Assembly (NCBI GenBank): GCA_027490095.1
Contig: JAIXYT010000004.1
Coordinates: forward strand, 1 to 64,000
DNA length: 64,000 nt
Direction of reading: 5' to 3'
Source of the DNA: Sphingomonadales bacterium
Lineage (GTDB): Bacteria > Pseudomonadota > Alphaproteobacteria > Sphingomonadales > Sphingomonadaceae
Shown piece after piece: positions 11,405 through 23,461 of the stretch. The translations under genes were made by a program, and so were the position numbers. The notes under the pieces were generated by a model, which saw nothing but the letters and a program-made list of their open reading frames with translations, made no database searches and was not told the DNA's origin. Every line of letters starts with the position of its first letter. Position 1 is the stretch's first letter.

Positions 11405-12372
11405 CGGCACCAGGCCTTGCGCAGGTCCATCGGCACGTTCGCATCGAACCAGGCCTTCACCGGCGCCAGTCCGGGATGTGTGAAGTTGCGCTCGAGATAG
11501 TCCCAGACGCGGGGCAGCCGCTCCACATAGCCCTTGCGGCCATCCCGATCCCTGAGCCGCACGAACACGCCCAGGATCTTCACGTTGCGCTGGGCGCCAA
11601 GCACTTCGTAGCGGGCGCGGAAGGCGGCGTTTCCGGCGCCTGCGAAGCGGTCGAGCATGGCCTGTTCGAGCGACGGGGGCACGTCGCGGCGGGCATCCTG
11701 CAGCAGCGAGACAAGGTCGTAGGCCGGGTGCCCGGCAAGCGCGTCCTGGAAGTCGAGCAGGCCGAGCGCCTGCACGCCGGGACGGTCGAGCAGCATCAGG
11801 TTCTCGGCATGATAATCCCGCAGGGTGACGACGGGGCACGCCGCAGTCTCGGCGAGCACATCCTGCCAGACGGCATCCCAAGCGGCGATATAGCCTTCCT
11901 CGTCGACAGCGATCCCGGCGGCCTTCGCATACCAGTCCGCGAACACCATCACCTCGCGCACGAGGGCTGCGCGATCATAGGGGGCGAGGCCCTTCGGCGG
12001 GACGGCGGCGTGCAGGGCCGACAGGATGTCGACGGCCTGCGCATAGACGTCTGCCTCGAGCGCCGGTTCCGCCTTCAGCACCGGCCCCATCAGCCGGTCG
12101 CCGAAATCCTCGATCAGCAGAAAGCCGTGGTGCTGGTCCTCGCCGAGGATGCGGGGGGCCGAAAAGCCGGCGTCGAGCAGCAGGCGGGCGACCGACAGGA
12201 AGGGGCGGACATCCTCATGTTCGGGCGGCGCATCCATCAGGACCGCGCAGCGGGCCGGCTCCACCACGCGGAAGTAGCGTCGGAAGCTGGCGTCGCCGGC
12301 AAGCGGCAGCACGTCGGCGCTGCCCCAGCCGACGGTTTGAAGAAAGGCGCGGTGGCCATCGCGCGGGGTCAT
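11401..12372 (-). CDS. amgK: Aminoglycoside phosphotransferase-fold sugar kinase AmgK
   Basis: AmgK phosphorylates the anomeric OH of N-acetylmuramate (and GlcNAc), feeding MurU. The 323-residue protein has LAGDASFRRYFRVV at the ATP-binding N terminus, the catalytic loop RDYHAENLMLLDR near 190, and LGLLDFQDALAGHPAYDLVS carrying the metal-binding DFQDA. These are the marks of the aminoglycoside phosphotransferase-like fold. Its stop overlaps the murU start, and its own start overlaps the DUF4239-like stop, both by ATGA, so the three are surely co-translated. Bacteria with this pair recycle wall sugars without UDP-MurNAc synthesis from scratch, which lowers fosfomycin sensitivity in species where it was tested. 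Confidence 0.9.
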   Translation of the reverse strand: MTPRDGHRAFLQTVGWGSADVLPLAGDASFRRYFRVVEPARCAVLMDAPPEHEDVRPFLSVARLLLDAGFSAPRILGEDQHHGFLLIEDFGDRLMGPVLKAEPALEADVYAQAVDILSALHAAVPPKGLAPYDRAALVREVMVFADWYAKAAGIAVDEEGYIAAWDAVWQDVLAETAACPVVTLRDYHAENLMLLDRPGVQALGLLDFQDALAGHPAYDLVSLLQDARRDVPPSLEQAMLDRFAGAGNAAFRARYEVLGAQRNVKILGVFVRLRDRDGRKGYVERLPRVWDYLERNFTHPGLAPVKAWFDANVPMDLRKAWCR

Positions 12373-13226
12373 GGCCTGGTTCCCCGATACCGGGCGGCCC
12401 GGCGCTCGATCTCGGCCCGGTCAATCGCCGGCGTCGACCCGATGTCGGTTTCCAGCAGCCGTTCGAACGCGCCCGGCGGGGTGCGGAACGGCGAGGTGAA
12501 GGGACTGGCGAAGCCCTGGATGAAGAAGAGGATCAGGCCGGAAAAGGCGCCGAAGCAGGACAGCAGCACATGCGTCACCCGGCCGGGGGGATAGACGTAG
12601 AAGGGGATGGTGACGAGGACCAGGCCGGCAATTGCCGGCACCCAGAAGACGAGGCCGAAATCCTTCGCGGCCACCTCCTGGCGCAGGTGGCGATAGGTGG
12701 TGATGTCGTGGATGCGCTTCAGCATGTGCTGCCGCAGCGCCACCTGCCGCGGCGTGACCGCCTCTGTGTCGAGAAGCGTTTCATAGGCGATGTCGCGGGC
12801 AGCCCAGGCCCGGTTGGAAAGCCGCTTTTCCTCGCCCAGAAGGTCCCATTCGCGGTCGACGACGAAGGTCACATAGGTTGCCATTGCCTTCCGCACGGGG
12901 GTCGCGACCGGCTCGCCGTAGCGGCCTGCATCGTGAAAGACGTCGGCGATTGCGGTCGCCTCTCCGGCGAGCCCGTCGCGCACGGTCTGATACTCGCCCA
13001 GTTCATGGGCATAGACCAGCGCGAGGATGACCCCGTAGAAGGCCGCGATGCGGAAGCCCGTGGCCGATGCCATGTCGCGCACCACGCCCGAATAGACATG
13101 GCCGTCCTCATCGGGCTCGACGGGCGGCGGCATGGTGCGGCGGGCAGCCCAATGCACGCCCAGCACAAGCAGGATGGCGCCGCCGACCCAGAGGAGGGCG
13201 ACGAGCGTGTCGGTCAGCACGGTCAT
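12369..13226 (-). CDS. DUF4239-like integral membrane protein
   Basis: The 285-residue protein has a first membrane segment (LVALLWVGGAILLVLGVHW), a second near residue 60 (GFRIAAFYGVILALVYA), a long soluble middle rich in charged residues, and two closing segments (VFWVPAIAGLVLVTIPFYVY and VLLSCFGAFSGLILFFIQ). This is the topology of the DUF4239 (bestrophin-like) group, whose function is not established. I start at ATG 13226, 13 bases after the tsaE stop. The ORF track uses a GTG 54 bases earlier that overlaps tsaE, and either is possible. It shares ATGA with amgK downstream, so it belongs to the same transcript, but its role there is unknown. Confidence 0.7.
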   Translation of the reverse strand: MTVLTDTLVALLWVGGAILLVLGVHWAARRTMPPPVEPDEDGHVYSGVVRDMASATGFRIAAFYGVILALVYAHELGEYQTVRDGLAGEATAIADVFHDAGRYGEPVATPVRKAMATYVTFVVDREWDLLGEEKRLSNRAWAARDIAYETLLDTEAVTPRQVALRQHMLKRIHDITTYRHLRQEVAAKDFGLVFWVPAIAGLVLVTIPFYVYPPGRVTHVLLSCFGAFSGLILFFIQGFASPFTSPFRTPPGAFERLLETDIGSTPAIDRAEIERRAARYRGTRP

Positions 13227-13239
13227 GCGGGTCGAGACG

Positions 13240-13680
13240 TCAGGCAGGCGGCCATCGGCCTTCCCAAGCCGTGCCGGCACGCGAAGTCAAGCGCCGCGCC
13301 GGCGTTCCCGCGCCGTCGAGCCTGAGCCACAGCACATCGGGCCAGATCGTGTCACCCAGGCGCTCGGGCCATTCGATGAGGAGCGCGCCGTCGCGCAGCC
13401 AGTCGTCGAGCCCCAGCGCCTCGGCCTCGGCCGGGGTCTCCAGCCGATAGAGGTCGGCGTGGGCGACGGGCACGGGGAGATCGGGGTAGGTCTGCACCAG
13501 CGTGAAGGTCGGGCTGGGCACCTCGCCCGCGTGGCCCAGGCCTTCGAGGATCGCGCGGGGAAGCGTCGTCTTTCCCGCGCCGAGTTCACCCGACAGCGCA
13601 ATGACGTCGCCGGGGCGGAGCACCGACGCAAGACGGGCTCCGATCGCTCGGAGCCCGTCCTCGTCGAGCGCAAGGCTCAC
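13240..13680 (-). CDS. tsaE: tRNA threonylcarbamoyladenosine synthesis ATPase TsaE
   Basis: TsaE is the P-loop ATPase that resets the TsaBD complex making t6A37 on ANN-decoding tRNAs. The 146-residue protein shows the Walker A SGELGAGKTTLPRAIL (residues 30-45), the family block SPTFTLVQTY and the HADLYRLE motif, followed by LIEWPERLGD. Length and motif order match the family. The start is GTG at 13680, directly after the ahcY stop with one base between, and no clear Shine-Dalgarno is seen, so initiation is probably by coupling to ahcY. A run of overlapping genes follows downstream. Confidence 0.93.
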   Translation of the reverse strand: MSLALDEDGLRAIGARLASVLRPGDVIALSGELGAGKTTLPRAILEGLGHAGEVPSPTFTLVQTYPDLPVPVAHADLYRLETPAEAEALGLDDWLRDGALLIEWPERLGDTIWPDVLWLRLDGAGTPARRLTSRAGTAWEGRWPPA

Positions 13681-13681
13681 A

Positions 13682-15085
13682 TCAATAGCGGTAGTGCTCG
13701 GGCTTGAAGGGGCCGGTTTCCGGAACCCCGATGTAGCCCGCCTGCTGCGGCGTCAGCTTCGTCAGCTTCACGCCCAGCTTCTCGAGGTGGAGTGCGGCCA
13801 CCTTCTCGTCGAGGTGCTTGGGCAGCACATAGACCTTGTTCTCGTACTTGGCGCCATTGGCCCACAGCTCGATCTGGGCGAGCACCTGGTTGGTGAAGGA
13901 CGCGCTCATCACGAAGCTGGGGTGGCCGGTTGCGCAGCCGAGGTTCACGAGCCGGCCTTTGGCAAGCACGATCAGGCGCTTGCCATCGGGGAAGACAACC
14001 TCGTCGACCTGCGGCTTCACCTCTTCCCACTGGAAGTTCTGCAGGCTGTTGATCTGGATCTCGGCGTCGAAGTGCCCGATGTTGCAGACGATCGCGCGGT
14101 CCTTCATCGCGCGCATGTGGTCGAGCGTGATGACATCGGCATTGCCGGTCGCCGTCACGAAGATGTCGGCGATCGGGGCTGCATCCTCCATGGTGACGAC
14201 CTGATAGCCTTCCATTGCGGCCTGCAGCGCGCAGATGGGGTCGACTTCGGTCACCAGCACGCGGGCGCCCTGGGTGCGAAGCGAAGCGGCCGAGCCCTTG
14301 CCGACGTCGCCGAAGCCGGCAACCACGGCAACCTTGCCGGCCATCATCACGTCGGTGGCGCGCTTGATGCCGTCGACCAGGCTTTCCTTGCAGCCGTAGA
14401 GATTGTCGAACTTGGACTTGGTGACGCTGTCGTTCACGTTGATCGCCGGGAACGGCAGGTGGCCCTTGCCGGCAACCTCGTACAGGCGGTGGACGCCGGT
14501 GGTGGTTTCCTCGGACACGCCCTTGATGGCGGCCTGGGTCTTCAGGAAGAAGCCCGGGGTGGCGGCTGCGCGCTCGCGGATCATGCGGAAGAATTCGACC
14601 TCTTCCTCGTTCGAGGGCTCGGGCAGGTCCTCGCCGGCCTCGAGCTTGGCGCCCTTCAGGATGTAGAAGGTGGCGTCGCCGCCATCGTCCAGGATCATGT
14701 TGCAGGGCTTGTCGCCCCACTGGAAGATCTTGTCGACGAACTGCCAATATTCGCGAAGGTTCTCGCCCTTGTGGGCGAAGACGGGGGTGCCGGCCGCGGC
14801 GATCGCGGCTGCGGCATGATCCTGGGTGGAGAAGATGTTGCACGACGCCCAGCGGACTTCGGCACCGAGAGCGGTCAGCGTCTCGATCAGCACGGCAGTC
14901 TGGATCGTCATGTGCAGGCAGCCCGCGATGCGCGCGCCCTTCAGCGGCTTGGTTGTGCCGAATTCGTCGCGGAGCGCCATCAGGCCCGGCATCTCGGTTT
15001 CGGCGATCTGGATTTCCTTGCGGCCCCAGCCGGCAAGGCTCATGTCGGCAACGGCGAAATCGGTGAAAGCGGGGGCAGTGGCCAC
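13682..15085 (-). CDS. ahcY: Adenosylhomocysteinase (S-adenosylhomocysteine hydrolase)
   Basis: AhcY splits S-adenosylhomocysteine, the inhibitory by-product of methyl transfer, into adenosine and homocysteine, using a tightly bound NAD. The 467-residue protein has [16 protein letters not shown] with the substrate pocket, the NAD-binding glycine run [16 protein letters not shown] (near 255), and the terminal [24 protein letters not shown] tail with the conserved Lys-Pro-x-His-Tyr-Arg-Tyr. Length fits the long bacterial type with the roughly 40-residue insert. The start is GTG at 15085, with GAGGAG six bases before it. It heads the long minus-strand run through addAB. I looked for an SAH riboswitch in the leader and did not find one. 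Confidence 0.97.
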   Translation of the reverse strand: MATAPAFTDFAVADMSLAGWGRKEIQIAETEMPGLMALRDEFGTTKPLKGARIAGCLHMTIQTAVLIETLTALGAEVRWASCNIFSTQDHAAAAIAAAGTPVFAHKGENLREYWQFVDKIFQWGDKPCNMILDDGGDATFYILKGAKLEAGEDLPEPSNEEEVEFFRMIRERAAATPGFFLKTQAAIKGVSEETTTGVHRLYEVAGKGHLPFPAINVNDSVTKSKFDNLYGCKESLVDGIKRATDVMMAGKVAVVAGFGDVGKGSAASLRTQGARVLVTEVDPICALQAAMEGYQVVTMEDAAPIADIFVTATGNADVITLDHMRAMKDRAIVCNIGHFDAEIQINSLQNFQWEEVKPQVDEVVFPDGKRLIVLAKGRLVNLGCATGHPSFVMSASFTNQVLAQIELWANGAKYENKVYVLPKHLDEKVAALHLEKLGVKLTKLTPQQAGYIGVPETGPFKPEHYRY

Positions 15086-15121
15086 GAAAGGCTCCTCGGA
15101 ACAGGGCTGGAAGATGGCCGC

Positions 15122-15150
15122 TCCTTAGCGTCCCCGCCAAACACTTGCAA
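15122..15150 (-). promoter_or_regulatory. Candidate promoter for ahcY
   Basis: On the minus strand TTGCAA (15150-15145) and TAAGGA (15127-15122) are 17 bases apart, with the GTG start 36 bases past the -10. The match is moderate (TTGnnA and TAnnnn). This is the only well-spaced pair I could see between mscS and ahcY. Confidence 0.4.
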
Positions 15151-15187
15151 CTTTCTTTAAGTCTTTATGTCCTGCTCCGGAACGGGA

Positions 15188-16012
15188 TCAGCCCTTGCGC
15201 TGGAAGACCTCCTCGCGCTCGACCACGAAGGGCGGCGGGAAGCCGGCCGCGCCGAAGGTCGCCGCGATCGCCTTGTTGGTGTCGAACCAGACCTGCCAAT
15301 AGTCGTTGGTGTGGCAATTGGGGCGAACGGCGAGCTGGGTGCCCATCTCGTTGAAGTCCAGGATCTCGATCGTGGGCGCGGGATCGGCGAGCACGTTGGG
15401 CACCGCCGCGATCGCGGGGCGCAGCTTCTCCATCGCCTCCAGCGGATCCACGCCGAAGGCGAGTTGGACCGTGCGGTCGACCCGGCGATAGGGGTTGTTC
15501 GAGAAGTTCTTGATGATGTCCCCGGACACCTTGGCGTTGCCGACCACGGTCGTCACATTGTCGGGGCTGGTGATGACGGTGTTGAACATGCCGATCTCGA
15601 CCACCGTGCCCTCGACACCACCGGCCACCACATAGTCGCCGACCTTGTAGGGGCGGAAGATGATGAGGAAGGCGCCGGCAGCGAAATTGCCGAGCAGGCC
15701 CGACCAGGCTGCGCCGATGGCAAGGCCCACACCGGCGAGGAGGGCTGCGAAGCTGGTGGTCTGGAGCCCGAAATAGCCGAGGATCGCGACGACCAGCAGG
15801 ATGTTGAGCACGACGGCCAGGATGTTCGCGATGTAGCGCTGGAGGGTCGCGTCGAAGTTCCGCGCGGTCAGAACGCGCGAGAGCATGTTGATCGCCATGC
15901 TGATCAGCCAGCGGCCGACCATGTAGAGCACGAAGGCGGCGGCGATCTTCAGGCCGACGGCGGTCGCGACCGGAAGCATCCGGTCCCACAGGCTCACGAT
16001 TTCGGTTTCCAT
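15188..16012 (-). CDS. mscS: Small-conductance mechanosensitive channel, MscS family
   Basis: The 274-residue protein forms a tension-gated pore releasing solutes on osmotic downshock. Three membrane segments are visible: KIAAAFVLYMVGRWLI, ANILAVVLNILLVVAILGYF and the pore helix AALLAGVGLAIGAAWSGLLGNFAAGAFLII, which has the Gly/Ala pattern typical of TM3. After it come RPYKVGDYVVAGGVEGTVVEIG (beta domain) and VGNAKVSGDIIKN. Length equals the minimal MscS. I chose ATG 16012 because it follows a G-rich Shine-Dalgarno and removes a 30-residue basic extension. It is divergent from the next gene. Confidence 0.93.
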   Translation of the reverse strand: METEIVSLWDRMLPVATAVGLKIAAAFVLYMVGRWLISMAINMLSRVLTARNFDATLQRYIANILAVVLNILLVVAILGYFGLQTTSFAALLAGVGLAIGAAWSGLLGNFAAGAFLIIFRPYKVGDYVVAGGVEGTVVEIGMFNTVITSPDNVTTVVGNAKVSGDIIKNFSNNPYRRVDRTVQLAFGVDPLEAMEKLRPAIAAVPNVLADPAPTIEILDFNEMGTQLAVRPNCHTNDYWQVWFDTNKAIAATFGAAGFPPPFVVEREEVFQRKG

Positions 16013-16188
16013 GCCGTTCCCCCCCTCAAGTCGCTGTCGGAACAGTTTGTGGCGCATCGGGAAAACTGCCGCAAGGTGCAGCAGACGCTGGCGCATCGAC
16101 ACAGGCCCGGCTGCGACCTACAGAGGGGCGCCCGCGATCGCTGGCACTCTTCGAGCGTTGGCCTTCAAGGCCGGAATGGGGAACCCCG

Positions 16189-16677
16189 ATGAACAGATTC
16201 CAACTTCTTCTCGGCGCAGCACTGCTTGCGTCGGCGCCTGTGGCCGCCCAGGCGCCGCAGCAGCAGCCCGGCATCAGCCAGCAGGACATCGACCTGCTGC
16301 GCCGGGACGTGGCCGCCGCCCGCAAGGAGATCACCGCTCAGACCCTTGCGCTGACCCCCGACGAGGCCGCCCGCTTCTGGCCGGTCTATGACCAGTATGC
16401 CGCCGAAGCGGGGAAGATCACGGCCGAGCGTGCCGCGATCATCAAGGAATATGCCGAGAATTTCGGCAAGATCGACGCCAAGCGCGCTGACAGCCTGACC
16501 CGCCGGTCGCTTGCGGTTGATGTTTCGATGGCGAAGCTGAGGACCGACTGGCTGCCCCGCTTCGAGAAGGTGGTTCCCACCACCAAGGCTGCGAGCTTCA
16601 TCCAGATCGATCGCCGGCTCTCGACCCTCATCGACCTGCAGCTGGCCGCAAACCTGCCCCTGATGCAGGACCAGTAA
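16189..16677 (+). CDS. Small exported helical protein, unknown function
   Basis: The 162-residue product starts with a signal peptide (MNRFQLLLGAALLASAPVAAQA, cleavage after AQA likely), so it should be periplasmic. The rest is strongly helical and charged, with LTPDEAARFWPVYDQYAAE and later a DWLPRFEKVVPTTKAASFIQIDRR block. The phrase D-E-A-x-x-F-W-P-x-Y is shared by Spy/CpxP-like and other small alphaproteobacterial periplasmic proteins. I cannot assign a family with confidence, and the function is unknown. The gene stands alone, divergent from mscS, and ends in a clear hairpin. Confidence 0.8.
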   Translation: MNRFQLLLGAALLASAPVAAQAPQQQPGISQQDIDLLRRDVAAARKEITAQTLALTPDEAARFWPVYDQYAAEAGKITAERAAIIKEYAENFGKIDAKRADSLTRRSLAVDVSMAKLRTDWLPRFEKVVPTTKAASFIQIDRRLSTLIDLQLAANLPLMQDQ

Positions 16678-16691
16678 GACCCACAGGCTGC

Positions 16692-16717
16692 GGCGGCCCC
16701 GGACCACCGGGGCCGCC
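16692..16717. terminator. Bidirectional hairpin terminator between convergent genes
   Basis: GGCGGCCCCGG and CCGGGGCCGCC form a perfect 11-bp stem with the loop ACCA. It sits between the stops of the small periplasmic gene and the convergent S9 peptidase. There is no long T run on either side, as is common at this GC content. Confidence 0.6.
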
Positions 16718-16724
16718 CGGCTTC

Positions 16725-18668
16725 TCAGTTCAGCAGGGTCTTTTCCCAGAACATCAGGCTGGTCCAGAACTGATAGTCCTGGTTCTCCTTCTTGGCGAAG
16801 CCATGGCCTTCGTTCTTCGCCAGCAGGTGCCAGGCGGTGCCGCCCCTCGCCCGAACCGCGGCGACGATCTGGTCGGCCTCGGACGCGGGCACGCGCGGAT
16901 CATTGGCGCCCGTCACCACCATCAGCGGAACCGCAATCCGGTCGGAGCGGCCAAGTGGCGAGATCTCCTTCAGCTTCGCGCGCTGCCCGGCATCCCGCTC
17001 ATCGCCATATTCCACCCGCCTGAGGTCGCGCCGATACTCCGCCGTGTTCTCGAGGAAGGTCACGAAATCCGAGATGGCGACGACGGCGAGGCCAGTGCGC
17101 CAGAGCTTCGGATAGAGCGTGAGGGCGCCGTAGGTCATGTAGCCGCCGTAGCTGCCGCCGGTGACGGCGAAGCGGCTGCTGTCGAGACCGGGGTCCTTCT
17201 GCAGCGCGGCCACGAACGCCGCCACGTCCTTCACGCTGTCCTCGCGCTTGAAGGGGCCATTGTCGAGGCTGACGAACCGCTTGCCGAAGCCGGTGGAGCC
17301 GCGGACGTTGGGGAAGAAGACGGCCACCCCGCGCTCGTTGATGAGATAGTTGGTGCGGCCGAGGAAACCGGGGCGCGACTGGCCTTCGGGGCCGCCGTGG
17401 ATGTTCACCATCAGCGGACGCGGCCCAGGGAACTTCGCCGGATCGGGTCGATACAGGAAGCCGGTCACCTCGAGGCCGTCGAAGCTCTTCACGCGGACGA
17501 ACTCGGGCTCGACATTCAAGGTGGCATCGAGGCCGCCCGTCTCGCTCTGCGTCCAGCGCGCGACCTGGCCGGTGGCGGGGTCGAAGCTGTAGGCGTCCGA
17601 CGGGGACCTTGCCGACGACAGGCTGAACCCGAGCGTGCCCCAGGGCGCATATTCGAGCCCGCCGATCACGCCTGCCGGCAGCTTCGGCTCGGCCGTGACG
17701 GCGCCCGTGCGGCTGTCGACCACCCGCAGGCGGGCGACGCCGGCCTCGTTGCTGACGACGGCGAGGCTGCGGCCGTCGGGCGACACGTCGAAGCCGTCGA
17801 CATCCCACTTGGCAGCGGGGCCGATCGGGACGAAACCCCAACCCTGTCCAGGACGGCCGGGGACGAGTTCGCCGAGCTGCTGGAAATCGCTCCCCTTGTC
17901 ACTGGTGACGAACAGGCGCCCGTCGGGGCCGTATTTGGCTTCGCCCCAGGCGATCTTCTCGTTGTCGACCGTCAGTGGCGTGAGCACGCCCGAGGCGAGA
18001 TCGAGGCTGAAGAGATCGCTGTCCTGCACCGAGCGGTACTGGCCCACCAGCGCCGTCTTCCCGTCGGGTGCGAAGTCGGCGATCGCCCAGCCACCGCCCT
18101 CGCGCTCGATCACCCGGCGTGCCGTCCCGGGATCGCGCGGGTCCATCACATAGAGGTCGCTGTCGCGGCCGTTGCGCGCGTTCGACGCATAGCCGATCAG
18201 CCTGCCGTCCTTGGAGACGCTGACGCCGGTGTGGCGGCTCTTGCCATCGGTGAGCAGCACCAGCCGGCCGGATTCGAGGCGATAGATCTGGAAATTCTCG
18301 GCCCCACCAACATCCTTCACCACGATGGTCGCATCGCCCGAGGGTAGGACGGCGGCATTGGCGACCGGCTCGGGCTCGAAGGTGAGCTGGGTGCGGGCAG
18401 CGCCAGGCGCCTTCACCTCGTGGATCTGGTTCGCATTGCCGAAGCGGGTGGCGATCAGCATCGCTTTTGTCTTCGGATCCCAGGACAGGAATCCGGCGGA
18501 GCGGAACTCCATGTAGGGAAGCGTGGCGTCGCGAAGGCTGATCGGCACGGCCGGGATGCCATCGGCGACGATGGCCGCAGGGGTCGGCACGGTCGGCCCG
18601 TTGGCCTGCTGCGCCGCGAGCGGCGCCGCCAGAAGCACAGATGCAATCGCGAGCATCGAAATCCGCAT
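16725..18668 (-). CDS. Exported S9 family serine peptidase (acylaminoacyl/dipeptidyl peptidase type)
   Basis: The 647-residue protein carries a signal peptide (MRISMLAIASVLLAAPLAAQQ), a beta-propeller of WD40-like repeats in the N-terminal 400 residues, and an alpha/beta hydrolase domain. The catalytic triad is visible: Ser in VTGGSYGGYMTYG, Asp in TGANDPRVPASEAD, His in KNEGHGFAKKEN. VNIHGGPEGQSRPGF is the oxyanion region. Such enzymes cut short peptides in the periplasm or outside. The true start is ATG 18668 with GGAG upstream; the ORF-track frame runs some 600 residues upstream through antisense pabBC and is not real. A second, different S9 enzyme lies at 37.9 kb. Confidence 0.92.
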   Translation of the reverse strand: MRISMLAIASVLLAAPLAAQQANGPTVPTPAAIVADGIPAVPISLRDATLPYMEFRSAGFLSWDPKTKAMLIATRFGNANQIHEVKAPGAARTQLTFEPEPVANAAVLPSGDATIVVKDVGGAENFQIYRLESGRLVLLTDGKSRHTGVSVSKDGRLIGYASNARNGRDSDLYVMDPRDPGTARRVIEREGGGWAIADFAPDGKTALVGQYRSVQDSDLFSLDLASGVLTPLTVDNEKIAWGEAKYGPDGRLFVTSDKGSDFQQLGELVPGRPGQGWGFVPIGPAAKWDVDGFDVSPDGRSLAVVSNEAGVARLRVVDSRTGAVTAEPKLPAGVIGGLEYAPWGTLGFSLSSARSPSDAYSFDPATGQVARWTQSETGGLDATLNVEPEFVRVKSFDGLEVTGFLYRPDPAKFPGPRPLMVNIHGGPEGQSRPGFLGRTNYLINERGVAVFFPNVRGSTGFGKRFVSLDNGPFKREDSVKDVAAFVAALQKDPGLDSSRFAVTGGSYGGYMTYGALTLYPKLWRTGLAVVAISDFVTFLENTAEYRRDLRRVEYGDERDAGQRAKLKEISPLGRSDRIAVPLMVVTGANDPRVPASEADQIVAAVRARGGTAWHLLAKNEGHGFAKKENQDYQFWTSLMFWEKTLLN

Positions 18669-18779
18669 TCCAGTCTCCCTGTCCGAGCGGTGGCCTGCAC
18701 CGGGCCGGCCGTCTTGCCCTGCATTGCGGCTCGGTGCCGTTTTGGCAACCGGCTGCCGTTCGGCTAGTGGGCGGCCGCC

Positions 18780-21772
<2,993 letters not shown>

Positions 21773-21857
21773 CTTGCGCCGGATAGCCGCAGCCTATCGA
21801 AACCATCGCGGAGACAGGGGTAACCTTGCGTTCAGTCCCGACGTATAGAGTTGAACC

Positions 21858-22796
21858 ATGCGATATCACCCCAAGCCTGACTGGCACATCCGCGCATCCG
21901 GCGCGACGCCCGAACGCCTCTACCTCGACCGGCGGCAGATCGTCGCCGGCATGGGGCTGTCCGCGCTGGCTTCGCCCCTTCTCGCCTCGACCGATGTCAC
22001 GAAGCTCGCGCCGCTGAAGGCGCGCCGCACCATTGCGACATCCGAAGAGCCCACGCCGATCGATGCCGTGACGGGCTACAACAATTTTTACGAGTTCGGG
22101 CTCGACAAGGACGATCCGGCCGCCAACGCCGGCACGCTGAAGCCCAGGCCCTGGACGGTGCGCGTCGGCGGGCTGGTGCAGAAGCCCGTCACGCTCGATG
22201 TCGACACCTGGATCTCGAAGCTCAGCCTCGAGGAGCGCGTCTACCGGATGCGCTGTGTCGAGGGCTGGTCGATGGTCATCCCCTGGATCGGCTTCCCGCT
22301 GGCCGGGCTGCTGAAGTCGGTCGAGCCCCTTTCGAACGCGAAATATGTGCGGTTCACGACGCTGGCCGATCCGGACCAGATGCCGGGAACGCGCTTTCCC
22401 GCGCTCGACTGGCCCTATCGCGAGGGGCTCAGGATCGACGAGGCGATGAACCCGCTGACCCTGCTGGCGGTGGGCCTCTACGGGCGGCGCCTCCCCAACC
22501 AGAACGGCGCACCGCTCAGGCTGGTGGTGCCGTGGAAATATGGCTTCAAGTCCATCAAGTCGATCGTCGCCATCGACTTCGTGGAGCGCCAGCCGCTGAC
22601 CAGCTGGAACCAGTCCCAGCCCAGCGAGTACGGCTTCTATTCCAATGTGAACCCGGACGTGGACCACCCGCGCTGGAGCCAGGCGACCGAGCGGCGCATC
22701 GGCGAGTTCCGCAAGCGCCCCACCCTGCCCTTCAACGGCTATGGCGAGCAGGTGGCCGGGCTCTACCGGGGCATGGATCTCAAGAAATTCTACTGA
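21858..22796 (+). CDS. msrP: Protein-methionine-sulfoxide reductase catalytic subunit MsrP (YedY)
   Basis: MsrP is the periplasmic molybdopterin enzyme that repairs oxidised methionines in envelope proteins with electrons from MsrQ. The 312-residue precursor has a twin-arginine export signal ([20 protein letters not shown]), the molybdenum-ligating Cys in [14 protein letters not shown] (near residue 132), and [31 protein letters not shown] as in the family. Note that the N-terminal stretch before the RR is long (about 25 residues), normal for this family. The stop overlaps the msrQ start (TGATG). A short leader of 85 bases separates it from the aminotransferase. Confidence 0.95.
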   Translation: MRYHPKPDWHIRASGATPERLYLDRRQIVAGMGLSALASPLLASTDVTKLAPLKARRTIATSEEPTPIDAVTGYNNFYEFGLDKDDPAANAGTLKPRPWTVRVGGLVQKPVTLDVDTWISKLSLEERVYRMRCVEGWSMVIPWIGFPLAGLLKSVEPLSNAKYVRFTTLADPDQMPGTRFPALDWPYREGLRIDEAMNPLTLLAVGLYGRRLPNQNGAPLRLVVPWKYGFKSIKSIVAIDFVERQPLTSWNQSQPSEYGFYSNVNPDVDHPRWSQATERRIGEFRKRPTLPFNGYGEQVAGLYRGMDLKKFY

Positions 22797-23461
22797 TGCC
22801 GCAGCCCTCCGCCCGACGGCGGCCCCTCAATGCCCCGCCCCGCTGGCTGAAGCCGGCCGTGCACTTGCTGGTCGCCATGCCGGGCCTGTTCCTTCTTGCC
22901 GGCTGGGCCGAGCTTCTGTTCACCAATCCGGCCTCGCTGCGCCTGTCGGCAGAGCCGGTTGCCTACACGCACAATGCGCTGGGGCTGATGGCGCTGCGCA
23001 CGCTCGTTGCCACCCTTGCGGTCACGCCCGTCCATCGCCTGACCGGCTGGACGCCCGTGATGTCGCTCAGGCGGATGCTCGGGCTCTGGGCCTTTGCCTA
23101 TGCCGCAGTTCACCTCGGCTTCTACCTCTGGCTCGAACTCGACTTCAGCCTCGCCGCGCTCTGGGCGGAGGCGCTGAAGAAGCCCTTCATCCTGTTCGGC
23201 ATGGTCGGCCTTCTCGCGATGGCACCGCTTGCCGCCACCAGCACGAGGGCCGCCATCAAGGCGCTTGGCGGCCGCCGCTGGCAGGCGCTCCACCGCCTCG
23301 TCTATCTGGCGGGCATCGCCGGGGCGGTTCACTTCATCCTGCGCGTGAAGGGCTTCCAGCTCGAGCCCTGGATCTACGCCGGCCTCGTCCTGGCCCTTCT
23401 GCTGCTGAGGCTCATGCCCAGTCGACGACGGGCCAGCCGCGCAAGCCCGCAACCCGCCTGA
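22796..23461 (+). CDS. msrQ: Haem-binding membrane subunit MsrQ (YedZ)
   Basis: MsrQ is a b-type haem membrane protein that passes electrons from the respiratory chain to MsrP. The 221-residue protein has about six membrane segments, including HLLVAMPGLFLLAGWAELLF, LGLWAFAYAAVHLGFYLWL and LVYLAGIAGAVHFILRVK; the His residues in AYAAVHLGFY and LHRLVYLAGIAGAVHF are the expected haem ligands. ATG 22796 overlaps the msrP stop by one base; the ORF-track frame starting at 22532 is a shadow. Its 3' end overlaps the convergent HAD gene by 50 bases. Confidence 0.94.
   Translation: MPQPSARRRPLNAPPRWLKPAVHLLVAMPGLFLLAGWAELLFTNPASLRLSAEPVAYTHNALGLMALRTLVATLAVTPVHRLTGWTPVMSLRRMLGLWAFAYAAVHLGFYLWLELDFSLAALWAEALKKPFILFGMVGLLAMAPLAATSTRAAIKALGGRRWQALHRLVYLAGIAGAVHFILRVKGFQLEPWIYAGLVLALLLLRLMPSRRRASRASPQPA

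Noticed and set aside
15086-15187. SAH or SAM riboswitch in front of ahcY
   Set aside because: I looked for the GAGGAGCGCUGC and AGGCUCG core of the SAH riboswitch; only a partial GAGGAG is present and that is the Shine-Dalgarno.
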